A stretch of 64,000 nucleotides of DNA from Arctopsyche grandis (lineage: Eukaryota > Arthropoda > Insecta > Trichoptera > Hydropsychidae), in assembly GCF_051622035.1 (NCBI RefSeq), contig NC_135367.1, positions 14,746,501 through 14,810,500 on the forward strand, in the 5' to 3' direction. The translations under genes and the position numbers were made by a program. The stretch's first letter is position 1. The number at the start of each line of letters is the position of its first letter. Of the stretch, positions 34,413 to 46,759 are shown in pieces. The notes below the pieces were generated by a model. The model was given only the letters and a program-made list of their open reading frames with translations, had not been told where the DNA came from and ran no database searches.

Positions 34413-37400
34413 AAGAATGTACTAAAGAATATCTTTCGTACTGCTGTATACGTGCAGTTGCCGGCTTAAGCTCTACTGGTATAAACGAATCTTTACATTT
34501 CGCATAAAAATCATCGTGTGGAATTAAATTGGCAACGTGTAATTCATTTTGTGATGTTACAAGATAATTACAAATTTTAATAACCATTATCACTTTTATT
34601 ATTCTGCACACGCAATAAAAGGCGGCTATCTACAAAAGTCTATTTTTATATGCTAAATAAATTTTGATTTAGCTTTGAATCCCCGATTCCCGAAAGCGAT
34701 TTTATACGTGTATTAAATCAAGCTCGACAACCAACAAAAATTTAAACTGGATCAGAGAGGTTTTATGTGAAGATTAGCCACTTTAACTTAAAGCCAAAAT
34801 TAAAAGATGTACATATAACTTTCAATACTGCAATGCGTCAGCATTGAACGAACCTCACTAGGAGTATTTTACCCTCTTTTTTTTTTGGTACAACATTTGA
34901 AGGTTGAGAAATCCCATTTGACCTAGTTTTCCTTATGGGTTTCAAACGACGAAACTTCCAAAGTCTCATTAGAACTATTGATTAAGACAATGCAAAAAAA
35001 TCTCGGCGCAGTAGGTACATGGATACAATTGTTTAGCGCACACGCAGGAAGTGGCCATTAGTAGTCGGCCATTGTCGACAATTGATTCGTATCCGTCGCG
35101 AGGCGACAATTCTCAGAAAAGAAGGACACTTCGATCACGACGGATCGGGGAAAAGGTTGGTGGACACTGATGTAGCCAGTGGACCGAGGTCAGAATCGGA
35201 CAGAAATAAAGATAAGTATGTATTCTGCAAACAGAGAGATATGTGTAGGTAGCCTGTCAGCACGTGACCTGCAAAATTCACCCAATTTCATATTCCTCAC
35301 CATGTTGTGACTCATCCGAATCGTCGAGCTGTATTAAGGTGATTCGAATTGCACGATCTGATCGTAAGATCGTTTAGCACGAATGTGTGTACGTTAATAC
35401 TGCATACATACGAATGGACATATGTATGTATATATGCAGTATGTGATTGTTTTTCGCAATGTATTTTCAATGAATTGCACTTGAAGAAATTTTCGAGTTG
35501 GGGTTGATTAAAGTATCTTGTTATTTTCGAATCGGAACAATGGTGATATCTCATAAACTTCCGTAGCAGATAAACACAATAATAATCGGTATGCAACATA
35601 TGTATATTAAATTCAGATTGGACAAAAGGAAACTAAACGCCAAGCCCATATTTTACTGACATTGCAAAAAGCAAGTGCAAATTAGATAAGATTTCATTTT
35701 AAAAAATCAAGTCTTACTAATAAAAGTGACAAGCTTTGTTTGAGTAGCCGATATGAAATTTATCTTTTACATATTCTGTACAACTGTACATTACATTTTT
35801 TTAGTTAATACCTGATCGACATATGTAGGTAGTTTGGATTTCTAGTATGCAAAAACGATCGCTATACCCGGCTAGATGGTTTCGGTTTCACCTGTGTTAA
35901 AATCATTTAACGCTCCAAACTAGAACGTCAAGATAACAAAATATTGAGAAAACTTATATAAAACTGGCCCAATAAATGCAAAATATGTATATATACATAT
36001 ATCACGGGGAAAAACAGTGTAATAAAAAAATATTTTTGACTTTAAAATTCGCTAGATAATTAATTGCAAGTTTTTTAAGCGATAACAATCACAATTAATA
36101 GAAAAAAATACATTTGACTATTGATTCCAATACTCACTTTGAGTAAAGCAATATTAGATTTTGCGTTAAAGGCCGCAAATGTCAAAAAGCTATAAAAATT
36201 GTGCATTTTTTAAACACTCATATTTCATAAACGAAAGCAAACTTCAAACAAATTCAATGGGTCAAACTCAGTAGAGTTTAATCTCGATGAAAATTAGCAG
36301 TTTTCTATTTTTGCAAGTACATCTCGTATGATACGCTAGCGTCAGAGAATTTATTTCAAAAAATAAATATGTATTGCAATTATCAGAAGTTTATAAGACT
36401 GTAATAGATCACACGATAAACACTGACAAGAACACATTATTACGAGGACGGCCGGGTGAGTCACGGGAGTACATAACAATGCACTGAAGAAGACACATAT
36501 TCATTTGTACACGAACGGCCGGGCGAGCGTGCGGGGATGGAATGAGGGGGCAGCGCGGGTGTGAAGTTGCACGAGCAGAGTGCATATGTTTGGGAGTTCA
36601 CACGTGTATGCATATCCACATGCAACCGAGATCAGACAAGTTTCTCCTACATTTCTTAAAATATGGGATTCACCGTTATCGATCACTGTCAATCAAGGAT
36701 AAAATATAACCGAAAACACTCCAGGGGGATTTTTGGATCTGTACCATGTATATGGGCTAGGGGTGCTGCGTTTTTTCACATGTTTAAAAGTATCCAAAAA
36801 AAACACGTACCACGTACCACTCAGTGTGTTTTCGCCCGAATTGATCGCAAGGGCTGTGCACTCCGAAGCCGCTAGCGGCAATAGCCAAGGGTGGGGTTCA
36901 TGTATCAATTCCTTTCCAAGTTCACCCGTAATAATATCAACGGGCACAACACTACTTTAAGATAAGTTGTCAAAAAAAACGGCGAAGAGTAAATTAGATG
37001 GACTTTTTTATATTCAAGTGTTCCGGAAAGGGTACGATTTAACTGTACATTGAGAAAAATACTTTGTATCTTAAAAAAAATGTCTATGCATTAAAAATTT
37101 GTGTTACTTTCGGTGCATTAAACAATCTCGTATTGTGCATTGAATAAAATATTTTGGCATTATAAAGCGACCATTTTAAAATATGAAACGATCATTCGAA
37201 AAAATAGATTTTAGCATTAGAATACTTATAGATAGAAAAAGTGGCAACGTTGCAGTATTCCGCTATTGACAACTGTCAACTGTCAAAAGAGTTTACTTTT
37301 GTTTACGTATTAGATATGAATATGAATGATGCCTCAACTTTGGAATTGACAACTGATTGCATAATGATGGTCGTATTTCATAATACTTGTTTGGTTCGTA

Positions 37401-37844
37401 TTTTGGTATTCGTGATGTTGTCGATACAGTTCATCTGTCATTTTAATAAAAATTTCATCCGCTTTCATTAAGTAAAAAATATTTTTTTCAATGACCAAAG
37501 CAAAGTTTCTAATGCAATCACTCAGAAATGCACACAATTTTATTATGAGCAAGCTGTAGTAATAACTTATACGGTATCATAACGTAGGCTTTTTCATACA
37601 ATTAACCGAAACACTATCAAAACAGAAGCAATGAAGTATATTATACTACAAAAATGAAACAAACCCCTCTTAATGTGAGTATATTGTATTATATTTCATA
37701 CGATGATAGATTCAGTGTCGGTAAAAAGTTGACGATGTAGCCTAAAGGTCAATCTTACCAACATTAATACAACCTAGGATATAATATAAAAAGCGACCTT
37801 ACCGCACGTTTAGCGAAGGGCGAAATCCGCGAAAGACTTCACAC
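34413..37844. other. Long intergenic stretch, no convincing gene
   Basis: A GC-richer patch at about 35,010-35,220 and another at about 36,430-36,620 (GGCCGGGTGAGTCACGGG phrases) could be promoter-like, but no exon is recognisable. A dispersed repeat of unknown class at about 36,670-36,965 ends in TATCAACGGGCACAACACTA, shared with about 31,490. Confidence 0.4.
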
Positions 37845-38069
37845 TGAAACCCCACAGGGAGTCCGGAGAGGGATTACGGGGTATCTTCACCGAGAGGGTA
37901 CTTTGTACCCCGTGAGTATATAAATAGTATACAGAGACCTCTTTCACTGACCCTCCCAGTCGTAGTCGCAGTCCTCACCAAACACACAAAAAGTAAATAA
38001 AACAGAAAGCCACACAAGAATATTTATGGTCGAGTTTAGCAAATAGGAACAATAAAGGTCGGGGTTTCA
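37845..38069 (+). mobile_element. Probable LTR, about 225 bp, with leader
   Basis: The ends are inverted TGAAACCCC / GGGGTTTCA. GTATATAAATAG (about 37,917) is a promoter box and AATAAAGG (about 38,051) a polyadenylation signal. The following CAGTGGAGCATTTTGGCGA resembles the leader and primer-site region just inside a 5' LTR. No target duplication or gag-pol follows, so it is a 3'-truncated element or a diverged LTR. Confidence 0.6.
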
Positions 38070-40980
38070 CAGTGGAGCATTTTGGCGAATCGCTGGCAAC
38101 TTTCTAGATAACCCTTCAGCGGCTGAATCGTATCGGTGGAAATTCACCCCTATTCCCTTACCCAATGATAATAATTTGAAGTTTATTGTTATTATTATTT
38201 GAAACAAAGCGTATTGTCGTCGAGAGATACAAATACATATTTGGGGAGTGAACCTTTCTATGTGGGACAGTGAAAATGTACGTCTGCTCTTATTGAAAGT
38301 AATATTATTCATTCACATATTTAAATTTATTTAATAATATTAATGTTACAGATGAAGTGTCTTCCAGTTGTAATATATTTTGACTAGTTGGAATATATTC
38401 CGTCTAGCCCACGTATGTTGATTCATATAGCGAATTACATTTCAACTGGTCTAAATATATGTACATACATATGTACTACAACTGAAAATACAGTTCAACT
38501 ATAAGTTGGTACCAGGTTAGATGGATAGGTTAGGTTTTCGTAAAAACTTCACTTGACTAGTAAATTGAGTTGGAAAGTCACATTTTTGTTTTGAACATAT
38601 TCTTAGAGATACCGTAATACGGTATTCATTATTCGTAATATCTAGCAAATATTAACGCATTTTTGAATTCTAAAGCATTCGTACAAACATCAGGACTGTC
38701 AAAAATCAACTGTTATATTACAAATGGCGCACATTGTTGAAAGTGTATTTGCGTTTGTAGAGATGTAATTTACTAGTTGAATTGTATTCGAATATGAATG
38801 ACCTAAAATGCCATTTGGAATATATTAAAACTGAAAATACACTTCCAATGTATGTAACACATATGTATATAAATAGTCGTCATGTAAAACAGTACAAGTC
38901 GTTTCAAACTTTGGAAAAAAGAGGGTCTGTTCATTGAACGTGAGGCGGAAACGGGTGGAAAAACTTTTCGCTTTGCTGCGAAGTGCAAATTGTGACGAAA
39001 AAGCATTTTCCGCGTCACGTTTGAAAATCACAAACGCTACAGATTTTCCTCGGCATTTTCCGCGCAAAGAAACTCCATAGCGAACGGATCAAACAATGGC
39101 ATTTATCATGCGACGATTCGAGCAGGGTAACGAGGACAACAGAAATTTCGCCCAAACCTACCCGCTTCTTATTTTTCTCGCTCGTCTTTCAACTGAGACA
39201 TAAATAGGGGTCGAAGTGGTAGCTGTGTAGTCGAAAGGTTAAATTGTAATTTCCTTGAGTACCACCGACCCGAGTCTAATTAAACTAATTTAAAACTCAA
39301 CCTACCCTCGCTAACGTCCTCTGCCAACTCGGAAGCAGAAATTTCATTATTATCCGCCCTGTAAACGTTTTCGGGAAATTCGACGTTATTTATTTATATA
39401 CAAGTGAAAGGACACACGCCGTCAGTTTTGACGGCTGAATTGAAGTATGATCTATCGTTGCCGATTCCCCTTTTAGTTTTATTGCGATCGCTATATTTAT
39501 GTTCAATAAAATTGAACCTCTACATGTTATTACCTCTACATACTATTTATCTAAATATGTACATATTATATGTAGCCTGAAGTAGTGACGACTCGAGGTT
39601 AATGTTTAATTCTAATATCTACAGTCTGGGTAATCAAGATGAGTAAATATAGTATTATATAATACCTATACATGCATACGCATGCACGGATGTAAAATAT
39701 ATATGTTTTATAGATGTAAATTTTTTAACAAGAAAAACGGCAAATGCAACAACACGACACAGAGGAACTTATCCTTATCAAGCACGACACAGATGAACTA
39801 TAACTTTTTCGAATCTAAATTTCTTTTCCAAGGTGACATTATCTCAGTGGTCTAATTGGCGTTATGATAAGATGAAAGATGAGTGATTACTGAGAATAAG
39901 CGTTTATGGCAAGCGTATATAGAGGTTGTGATTGAGGAATCTCCTCTCGAAAATATTTTATAACTAGTTGTTTTACCCGGCTTCGCGCAGTATTTGTAAT
40001 ATAAACAGCTTAAACATGGCGAATCTAATAGTAAATATTCATTTGATTTTTTATTAAATTTATTTGAATCGAAACCATATCAAATCGTCATCATAGAAAC
40101 TTTGATTTGTTTTCGATGTTACCAACCAACATTACATATATATTAGATGAAATATAGAGATTCTCGTTTCTCGACAAATCGTTATTAAAAATTTCGAGAA
40201 TATTTTTAATTTATCACTACACACACGTTAATTAATGAACTCGTAACCCGTTCCAGCCATCTCAAGTAGTGAGTATATAAAATAAAGTAAAAAGTCTTGT
40301 AAAAATGAATGACAACTTACAAATGCCATGTATGTATGTACATACATATGTAGCTACTCAATATAACAAAGTGAATATAACGGACTTTGGAAGCATTTGC
40401 AATAAACAACATAATTTTGAGAACCGGCCGGGCCCCAAGCTTCAAATGCTTTTCGCTCGGGTATGACGGAGTTAATACCTATATAATATATGTATTTATT
40501 TATGAATAGCACGTGTATTGTACATATTATATTATTGAGAAACCAAAAATGCGAAAATAGTTTAAGCATTTATGTATTACAATTATTTATATATCATTTG
40601 CTTCGTGGAACCTGCTCAATCTTATCGTTTATGCCAGTATTCGGCAACATTTTCGATATCGCGGTCCCCTTAAGATGTGTCCCAAGTTTTGCGGACACCC
40701 CGTGATAAAAATGTGTTATTAAAACCACTCTTTTCAAAATTAAACCTTTTTTTTATAAAAATATAGGGATGTTAACATATTAAAAATAAAAAAAATAAAA
40801 TTTACTAAAATCTAGAATATTTTAACTAAAGATTTAATTTATAATGAATTGTATCTAAAAAATCTAAACCCTTAAAAAACATCAATCCATATAATTATTT
40901 ATTTATACAGGAATACACTCATTTGTATTTTTTTTATTTTTACAACAAATCTATGGTCAATCATTGTACATAAGTATTAT
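38070..40980. other. Intergenic AT-rich DNA, no gene seen
   Basis: No coding similarity recognised. The stretch at 39,050-39,380 is somewhat GC-richer and contains GACATAAATAGGGG, but no exon follows convincingly. Confidence 0.45.
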
Positions 40981-40984
40981 TCAA

Positions 40985-41165
40985 CGCCAACATTGATTAA
41001 CAATCACAGAGTTGTCAATTTGTTGGAACCGTTTCAATTAAATGAGATGTATTGGCAAACTTTGATAGGAAATGATCGAGTCACATATCCAAGGTCTGGC
41101 CAGCAGCACAAAGCCAGGGATTGAACCGGTGACCACACAACCGAAAGAACGCTAAACACTGCTAA
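40985..41165 (-). mobile_element. SINE fragment (body and head)
   Basis: Minus strand: box B GGTTCAATCCCTGG at about 41,118, then CCAGACCTTGGATATGTGAC, GTTTGCCAATACATC and GAAACGGTTCCAAC. The 3' hairpin is not recognisable. Confidence 0.8.
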
Positions 41166-42059
41166 AATAATATTGTTTTCGTGTATTTTAAATTTTTATG
41201 TTATCATTCACTTGTCATTAAAATAAAAAAAATCGATTTAATATGTTTAAAGCACATTTTTAGAAAAAATTCGAGAATCTCAAGAAATAAAAAAAGAAAA
41301 TCTTGAATTCATAAGATTCAAATATTACGAAAAAATGAGATTTTTGAATCTTAAGAATATAAAAAAGTCGAGAAATCACAAGCTCTAAGCGCGCCGTAGG
41401 TTCACCATTGCTGCTATAGATACCAGAGTTGTGCCCGTTGATATTTCAACGGGTAACCTTTAGTGGAAAAGAATTGCAATAAAAATATTCAAAACATCTT
41501 CATTTAAACGCATGTGCGAGTATTTATAGATGTACAAACCAGCTAAACGTGGACGTCAAACGTGATCTAGTGCTATCTATAACCAGTGACGCTCACAGAC
41601 TACTTTCCGCCCCCTCCAAATACGATAAAATCGAACAATTTTCTAAATAACTTTAGTAGTGTAGAATCTATAGGGCTTTCGAGTGTCATAGAATTGTTCG
41701 CGCCCGTAATAAATACATACATGATATTTCTCGTTCGACTTTTCTAAGTCTATAAATATTATAAACTTATTTTTATTATAGTTCCTAATGCCCATGTACA
41801 CAACGAGTTATGAAAGCGAGAAAAAGGTCGTCAATATTTAGATGATTATTTGAATTTCCGTTTCTCAAATTCGTATGTTCTTACATACACAAGTTTATGT
41901 ATATTTTAAATTTAATTTATATTAGCCAATATACAAAACCAATAATGGCACCATTGTGCTATTATTGATTTTGCCTGAAGACGACACCTTTTTTATATAC
42001 ATTATATAAATTTATAACATCATTATTATAAATTTGAAATTATATTCAAATAATGGTAA

Positions 42060-42262
42060 TACATGAGTATTGTTTGCCAATTTCTTTGGAACCGTTTCAA
42101 CAATGAAATCTTATAAATTGGCCAACTCTGATAAGAAACGATCGACCCAGAGTCACATATGTATGTACATATATCCAAGATCTGGCTAGTAACACCGGAC
42201 CAGGGATTGAACCCATGCTATACGCTATACGCTAAACACTGAGCTGTGTTGCTGGTTAATAA
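42060..42262 (-). mobile_element. SINE fragment (head and body)
   Basis: Minus strand: CAGCTCAGTGTTTAGCG head with a short TATAGCG duplication, box B GGGTTCAATCCCTGG, then CCAGATCTTGGATATATG, CGATCGTTTCTTATCAGAG and GAAACGGTTCC. Confidence 0.85.
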
Positions 42263-42658
42263 CGAAAGTCAAATTTACTAACGATATTCCAATTTAAAAT
42301 ACTTTTGACAATGTGCATTTTTTATTTCGTAAACCATTGTTACTATACTTATGGTTAGAAACACTGATATTTTAAATTACATTTTTAAATCGTAAATTTG
42401 TTCCGATACTCATTTTTTTTTAAATGCATATGTTTTAATGGAAGTAATTGTGATGTATTCACATACATACATCAGTTGATAATTGGCACATCACAATTTA
42501 CCACCCTTCGAAGTGTGTCGCCCTTAAGTATCGCCTTACGTCCGTCTATAACGCTTGAAAGCCGTATCGTGGCATTATTTTTAGTATCGTTATTCTAGTG
42601 TAATCGTGGTGTATTTTCTATTATAATGTTAAGCAGATTTGGTGGTTCAACCATACAG

Positions 42659-42717
42659 TGACGTCACATAATTATAAAACCAAGACAACGCCGGGTATTT
42701 ACGCCATTTTTCAACAA
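42659..42717 (+). promoter_or_regulatory. Candidate promoter: CRE palindrome plus TATA box
   Basis: TGACGTCA at 42,659-42,666 is a perfect cAMP-response element. TATAAAA follows at 42,673-42,679, and a CAACAATGG start context lies about 40 bases further on. The spacing suits an RNA polymerase II core promoter. No transcript evidence; chance occurrence is possible. Confidence 0.3.
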
Positions 42718-43010
42718 TGGACGAGTTTACCGTGACATGGTTGCTGTTTTACGTGGTCTACGTGCACCTTCACTTACATTACCATCCCTATTTCCCTTTT
42801 AGCGTCCTCCTCCCACTCCATTCCCTTCATCCAGAGTTCGGAGACTTTATGGCAAATCCGGTCAAATCCCTCCGGGGGATTTCGGTCCCTTTTTGTGTGC
42901 TACCCGCTCAACTTCCATCTCACCACATTTGTACGTTTCGTCTCCTAATACAGTGTGCCGGGATTCGACGCCCGCCGATTTATCGCTCTCGCCGAAAAAT
43001 CGCCGTATAA
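42717..43010 (+). CDS. Weak candidate small ORF (97 aa), unrecognised
   Basis: Starts in a good context (CAACAATGG) 38 bases after a TATA box. The first 45 residues are rich in aromatic, His and Leu residues (WLLFYVVYV near the N-terminus, membrane-like); the rest is basic near the C-terminus. Local GC is higher than the flanks. No family is recognised and the opposite strand is also partly open, so it may be spurious. It could also be a first exon. Confidence 0.15.
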   Translation: MDEFTVTWLLFYVVYVHLHLHYHPYFPFSVLLPLHSLHPEFGDFMANPVKSLRGISVPFCVLPAQLPSHHICTFRLLIQCAGIRRPPIYRSRRKIAV

Positions 43011-43301
43011 AATATCTAGAATCGGAAATGAGAAGACGAGTGACGTAAAAAAAATGTATGTGTATGTACATATGTATATAAAAAGTGATACGAAAAATTT
43101 TTTTATTATCAAAGAATTTTTTATCGTAAAATAAACGAGGCGGATTATAATAATAAATTAATTAGAGTCGCTTGTTTGGTTGTCGATAGACTTTCATATC
43201 CGTGAGAAATTGTGTAAAAATAATGTACGTATTATACATAATTTTAAGACTAAATTTAATTAATATATTTATATATGTTAATTAATATGTATTATACATA
43301 T

Positions 43302-43614
43302 TGTAACGAAGAGATTAGATGATTGGTGCTTGTGGACCGCTGGTTTAACATCACTAATCGCCTGATCTCGCGTTCGCGCCAAAAAAGCCTCGACGTATGA
43401 ACGAGCCGAATACAACAACCAATAAGGTCTCACGCCCCATCAATCAATGATCTCGCTGTGCGTTGAGTACTCGATGGGTATAAATATTCGGCGGTTTTGG
43501 TCCGTGCTTAATTTGGAGCTGGAAGGTCGACGCATCTTGCCATAAATTACCTCTAACACACTAGCTACGTCTTTCCCTCCGATTTCCGAAGCCCATTTAC
43601 ACGTCCACGTTACA
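43302..43614 (+). mobile_element. Solo LTR, 313 bp, relative of 23,950-24,272
   Basis: TGTAACGAAGAG...CCACGTTACA with GTATAAAT at about 43,478 as promoter. It shares GAGATTAG, CCTGATCTCGC and GCCTCGACGTATGA with the minus-strand LTR at 23,950. The flanks are ATAT and ATGG, so the target duplication is diverged. Confidence 0.82.
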
Positions 43615-43799
43615 ATGGTATCAAGTATTGTATAATATATTTTTTTCTAAAATTAAATATAATGTACTATACATTATACGTAGTCAAGTAATAAATAGCT
43701 AATTATATAAGGTTCGATTGAGAAATTTTCTATCGATCAAAGGTATGCTTTCCTAAAGAATTGTTTGAATTTTTCCGGTTTTAAAGATGTGTTTTAGTG

Positions 43800-44170
43800 C
43801 GCAGACACAGAGTGGTTTTTTTAGATAGTTTTGCAGATGTAAAAAAGCGATAGCACGCTTTGACAATGTGTTTTCGGTGATATTTTATCCTTGTGTTGGC
43901 ATAGGTTTGACAGTGATCGATAACTATGATTCCCATATTTGAAGAAACGTATGATAAACTTGTGAAATAATAAGATAGTGCGAATTAACAGTGACATGAG
44001 AATACGTCCATCACAGTTGGAATCTACCTAGACCATCCGTGCCGTACGATTCAGTATGTCTACGCCCATAAGCTTTTTTTTCTCATTTGCCAGAAGTTTC
44101 AGGTAATTGATTATTTTGAATACGTCCATTATACTATGTATGTAGTATGGAAAAAACTTAAATATGGACG
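43800..44170 (+). repeat. Unclassified dispersed repeat, copy A
   Basis: Shares TTTTTTTAGATAGTTTTGCA and, further on, CAGTGATCGATAA and CCCATATTTGAAGAAA with 51,548-52,000, in the same order and orientation. No ORF or terminal structure is clear. Confidence 0.6.
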
Positions 44171-44490
44171 AAACGTCATTGTACAATTTTCCTGTGAATA
44201 GCATGGTAACAATTCAATGAATATTCCCAATTGAATAGTGAACACTCGGGAAATTAGCTAATGTAATAAATTGATGTTATTGATCAGAAAATCGGCATAC
44301 ATTCATATGTAATTAGCAATTTTATCGTATATACATAAATATAACTATGTATTGAGATATTGGGAACATTTTATAATATGTAAATATGAAGCTATGTGAT
44401 GAAGAAAAGCTAAGCATAAGAATACGAAAGAGATCTCACAATTCCGAAAAAGATTTTGTGCAATATACAAGTTATTGCACACAAATACTT

Positions 44491-44550
44491 ACAAAATATG
44501 TATGTACAAAATATGTATGTACAAAATATGTATGTACAAAATATGTTTAA
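44491..44550 (+). repeat. 15-bp tandem repeat ACAAAATATGTATGT, about 3.9 copies
   Basis: Units start at 44,491, 44,506, 44,521 and a partial at 44,536; the full units are identical. Confidence 0.95.
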
Positions 44551-46219
44551 GTTATAAGAGGGGGAGGGGGAGAGGATTTATTTTTTAAATGATCTATTCC
44601 AAAATGTACTTGGGCGAATTTTGTGTTCAATAGCTATCATACATATGTATGTACATACATATGTATATTATAATTAAGTTTAAATATCAAACATACATTT
44701 TCACGTTTGACCCCATCGCGCACTGCATTATAAATTAATTTAAACTAGAATGAATTTCCACAAACTTAGTACGAACGAGGAATAAACTTCACAAAATACT
44801 ATAATATAAACACCTTTTTGGATGGGCAAATATTAAAAGGCCACAGAGTTTGCCCTTTGAGCGAATTTCTCCTTCGCTGACCGCGGCATCAACAAGTATA
44901 CAACTAACACATATAAAATATATATTTACATTTTCGTGAATATAATATCACTTGAGAGAACTTAAGTTCTGAACACAGCGATATTTAGAGCTCGCGTTCC
45001 ACGAAATAAACTTGCCATTTTCGCGTTTCGCTGGAAATAATATTACGATATACCGTAAAACGACGCATTCAACCACAAAACTTCGAGTCGAATTACCCCA
45101 TTATTTCTAGGATTTAAGTATGGTTAGATATGTATTTTTTTTATGGCAGGTAATTGGATTTCACTATCATCAAGTTAACTGCATTGTAGTGTACACATCT
45201 CGTAATTGAACGAGCTTGTAAATTTCATCCAATTAGAGAGAGGCGGACGACACTAACGTTCTAACGATTTGTGTATGTATGTAGCTATAACAAAAAAACA
45301 TAATTGTTTTATTACGTATATATTTATGTATTTTAGATCCTGCTATCATATTCATTTATTTATTTTTACAATTTTGCAATATTGAAATTACAGAGTAATT
45401 CCAAGTCGTCACTATAGTTAAACAAAAAAATAAAAAAGTAATAAAATAATAATATTGAAAAATGATAAAAAATAAACATAAAAATAAAACAAAAACGAAT
45501 ACAAAAACACAACTCGTTTACGATATCAAATTAAAAAATCCCTCAACCAAACCAGTATATTTTAGATTAAACAAATCCAAGTTAAAACATTCAGCCCGGC
45601 GCATGATTTCATACATTTGCCTGTGTGGCGGCACTGTCACGCGTATCGGCACTCAATTACGCGTGACAGCATTAAATCACTTTATATAATGAGTTGTCCC
45701 TAAATCTTTAGAGCTTTATAGGAATTTTAGTGTTGGGGTGCTCAATGAAGTGGAACCGTAAAATTATAGTCTGCTATAGCACTATCCGCGTGGTACGCCG
45801 GGTTGAATGTGTTAATAGAAATTTGGTCCAGAAACTGGATGACCTTTGTAACAGGCGACGAGGCCGATTGGTACGTGCCACAGGAGAAGAGAACAAACTG
45901 CGGCATCTGATGTAACTGAGTTGGCTGGGAATATTAAAGCTCAATTCTGCAAGAATTTAAGAATTGCTCACCAAACCAACCAATAACTTGAGTATTTTTA
46001 GAAATGTTTTCCCAAATATACTCCACGTCGTGACTCGAGGGAATTCTAACCATAGGCCGGCGCGACCCTGCACCAGCACACCATTGTTGCACCAGCACAC
46101 CACACCAAAACGCCATTTTTCCTGGAAAAAGCACGCGCCACCGCCGAAAACTAATTATAGGCTAGTACTCTCAGCAGGTAGGAACTAGGATAGAGCCAAG
46201 GATAGCGACCGTAAACTAT

Positions 46220-46755
46220 TGTAACGTACGCCGCGGATTAAGCGAATAGAATCCCAGAGACTGTGTGACCGTTCAAAGATTATCTGTAACGGATATCTGT
46301 TAACGGATTAACTAAATGCATACCGTGCGACTGGTATAAGTGGGTTTTAAGGATTAGCGACAAGCTAAGTGCATGAAACAATGATTGCACTTCTCATACC
46401 GTGGGAATACATATCCGAATACGTGACTATACAGTAGGTAAACAGATTAGATGTCCTGAGAGACCGTGAGACCGGTGTAAGTGGTTTTAGGGATTAGCGA
46501 CAAGCTAAGTGCATGAAAGCTAAACAATGATTGTACTTCTCATACCGTGGGAATACATATCCGAATACGTGACTATACAGTAGGTAAACAGATTAGACGT
46601 CCTGAGAGATCTACCCTTTATAAGGCGGTACGTAAGCGATCTCAGGTCATTCTGGACGGAGCAGTGACACTGCGTGTATCTCCTGAATCATCAATAAATG
46701 CTGTGATACGACTGTTGGCCTTTTACTTGGATCCTCCACCCACCCCTACGCAACA
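46220..46755 (+). mobile_element. Solo LTR, 536 bp, target duplication CTAT, with internal duplication
   Basis: TGTAACGTACGCC...CCTACGCAACA flanked by CTAT (46,216-46,219 and 46,756-46,759). It is the same family as 3,644-4,033, in the other orientation. About 145 bp (GGATTAGCGACAAGCTAAGT through GGTAAACAGATTAGA) occur twice in tandem, about 46,321-46,470 and 46,471-46,612, which explains the extra length over the 390-bp copy. AATAAATGCTGTG lies near the 3' end. Confidence 0.95.
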
Positions 46756-46759
46756 CTAT

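Larger units (their letters stand above)
43615..46215. other. Intergenic region, no gene seen
   Basis: Contains the dispersed repeat at 43,800, the 15-bp tandem repeat at 44,491 and a perfect 12-bp hairpin CTGTCACGCGTA (45,634-45,645) / TACGCGTGACAG (45,658-45,669). Short ORFs around 45,460-46,190 show no recognisable features. Confidence 0.5.
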
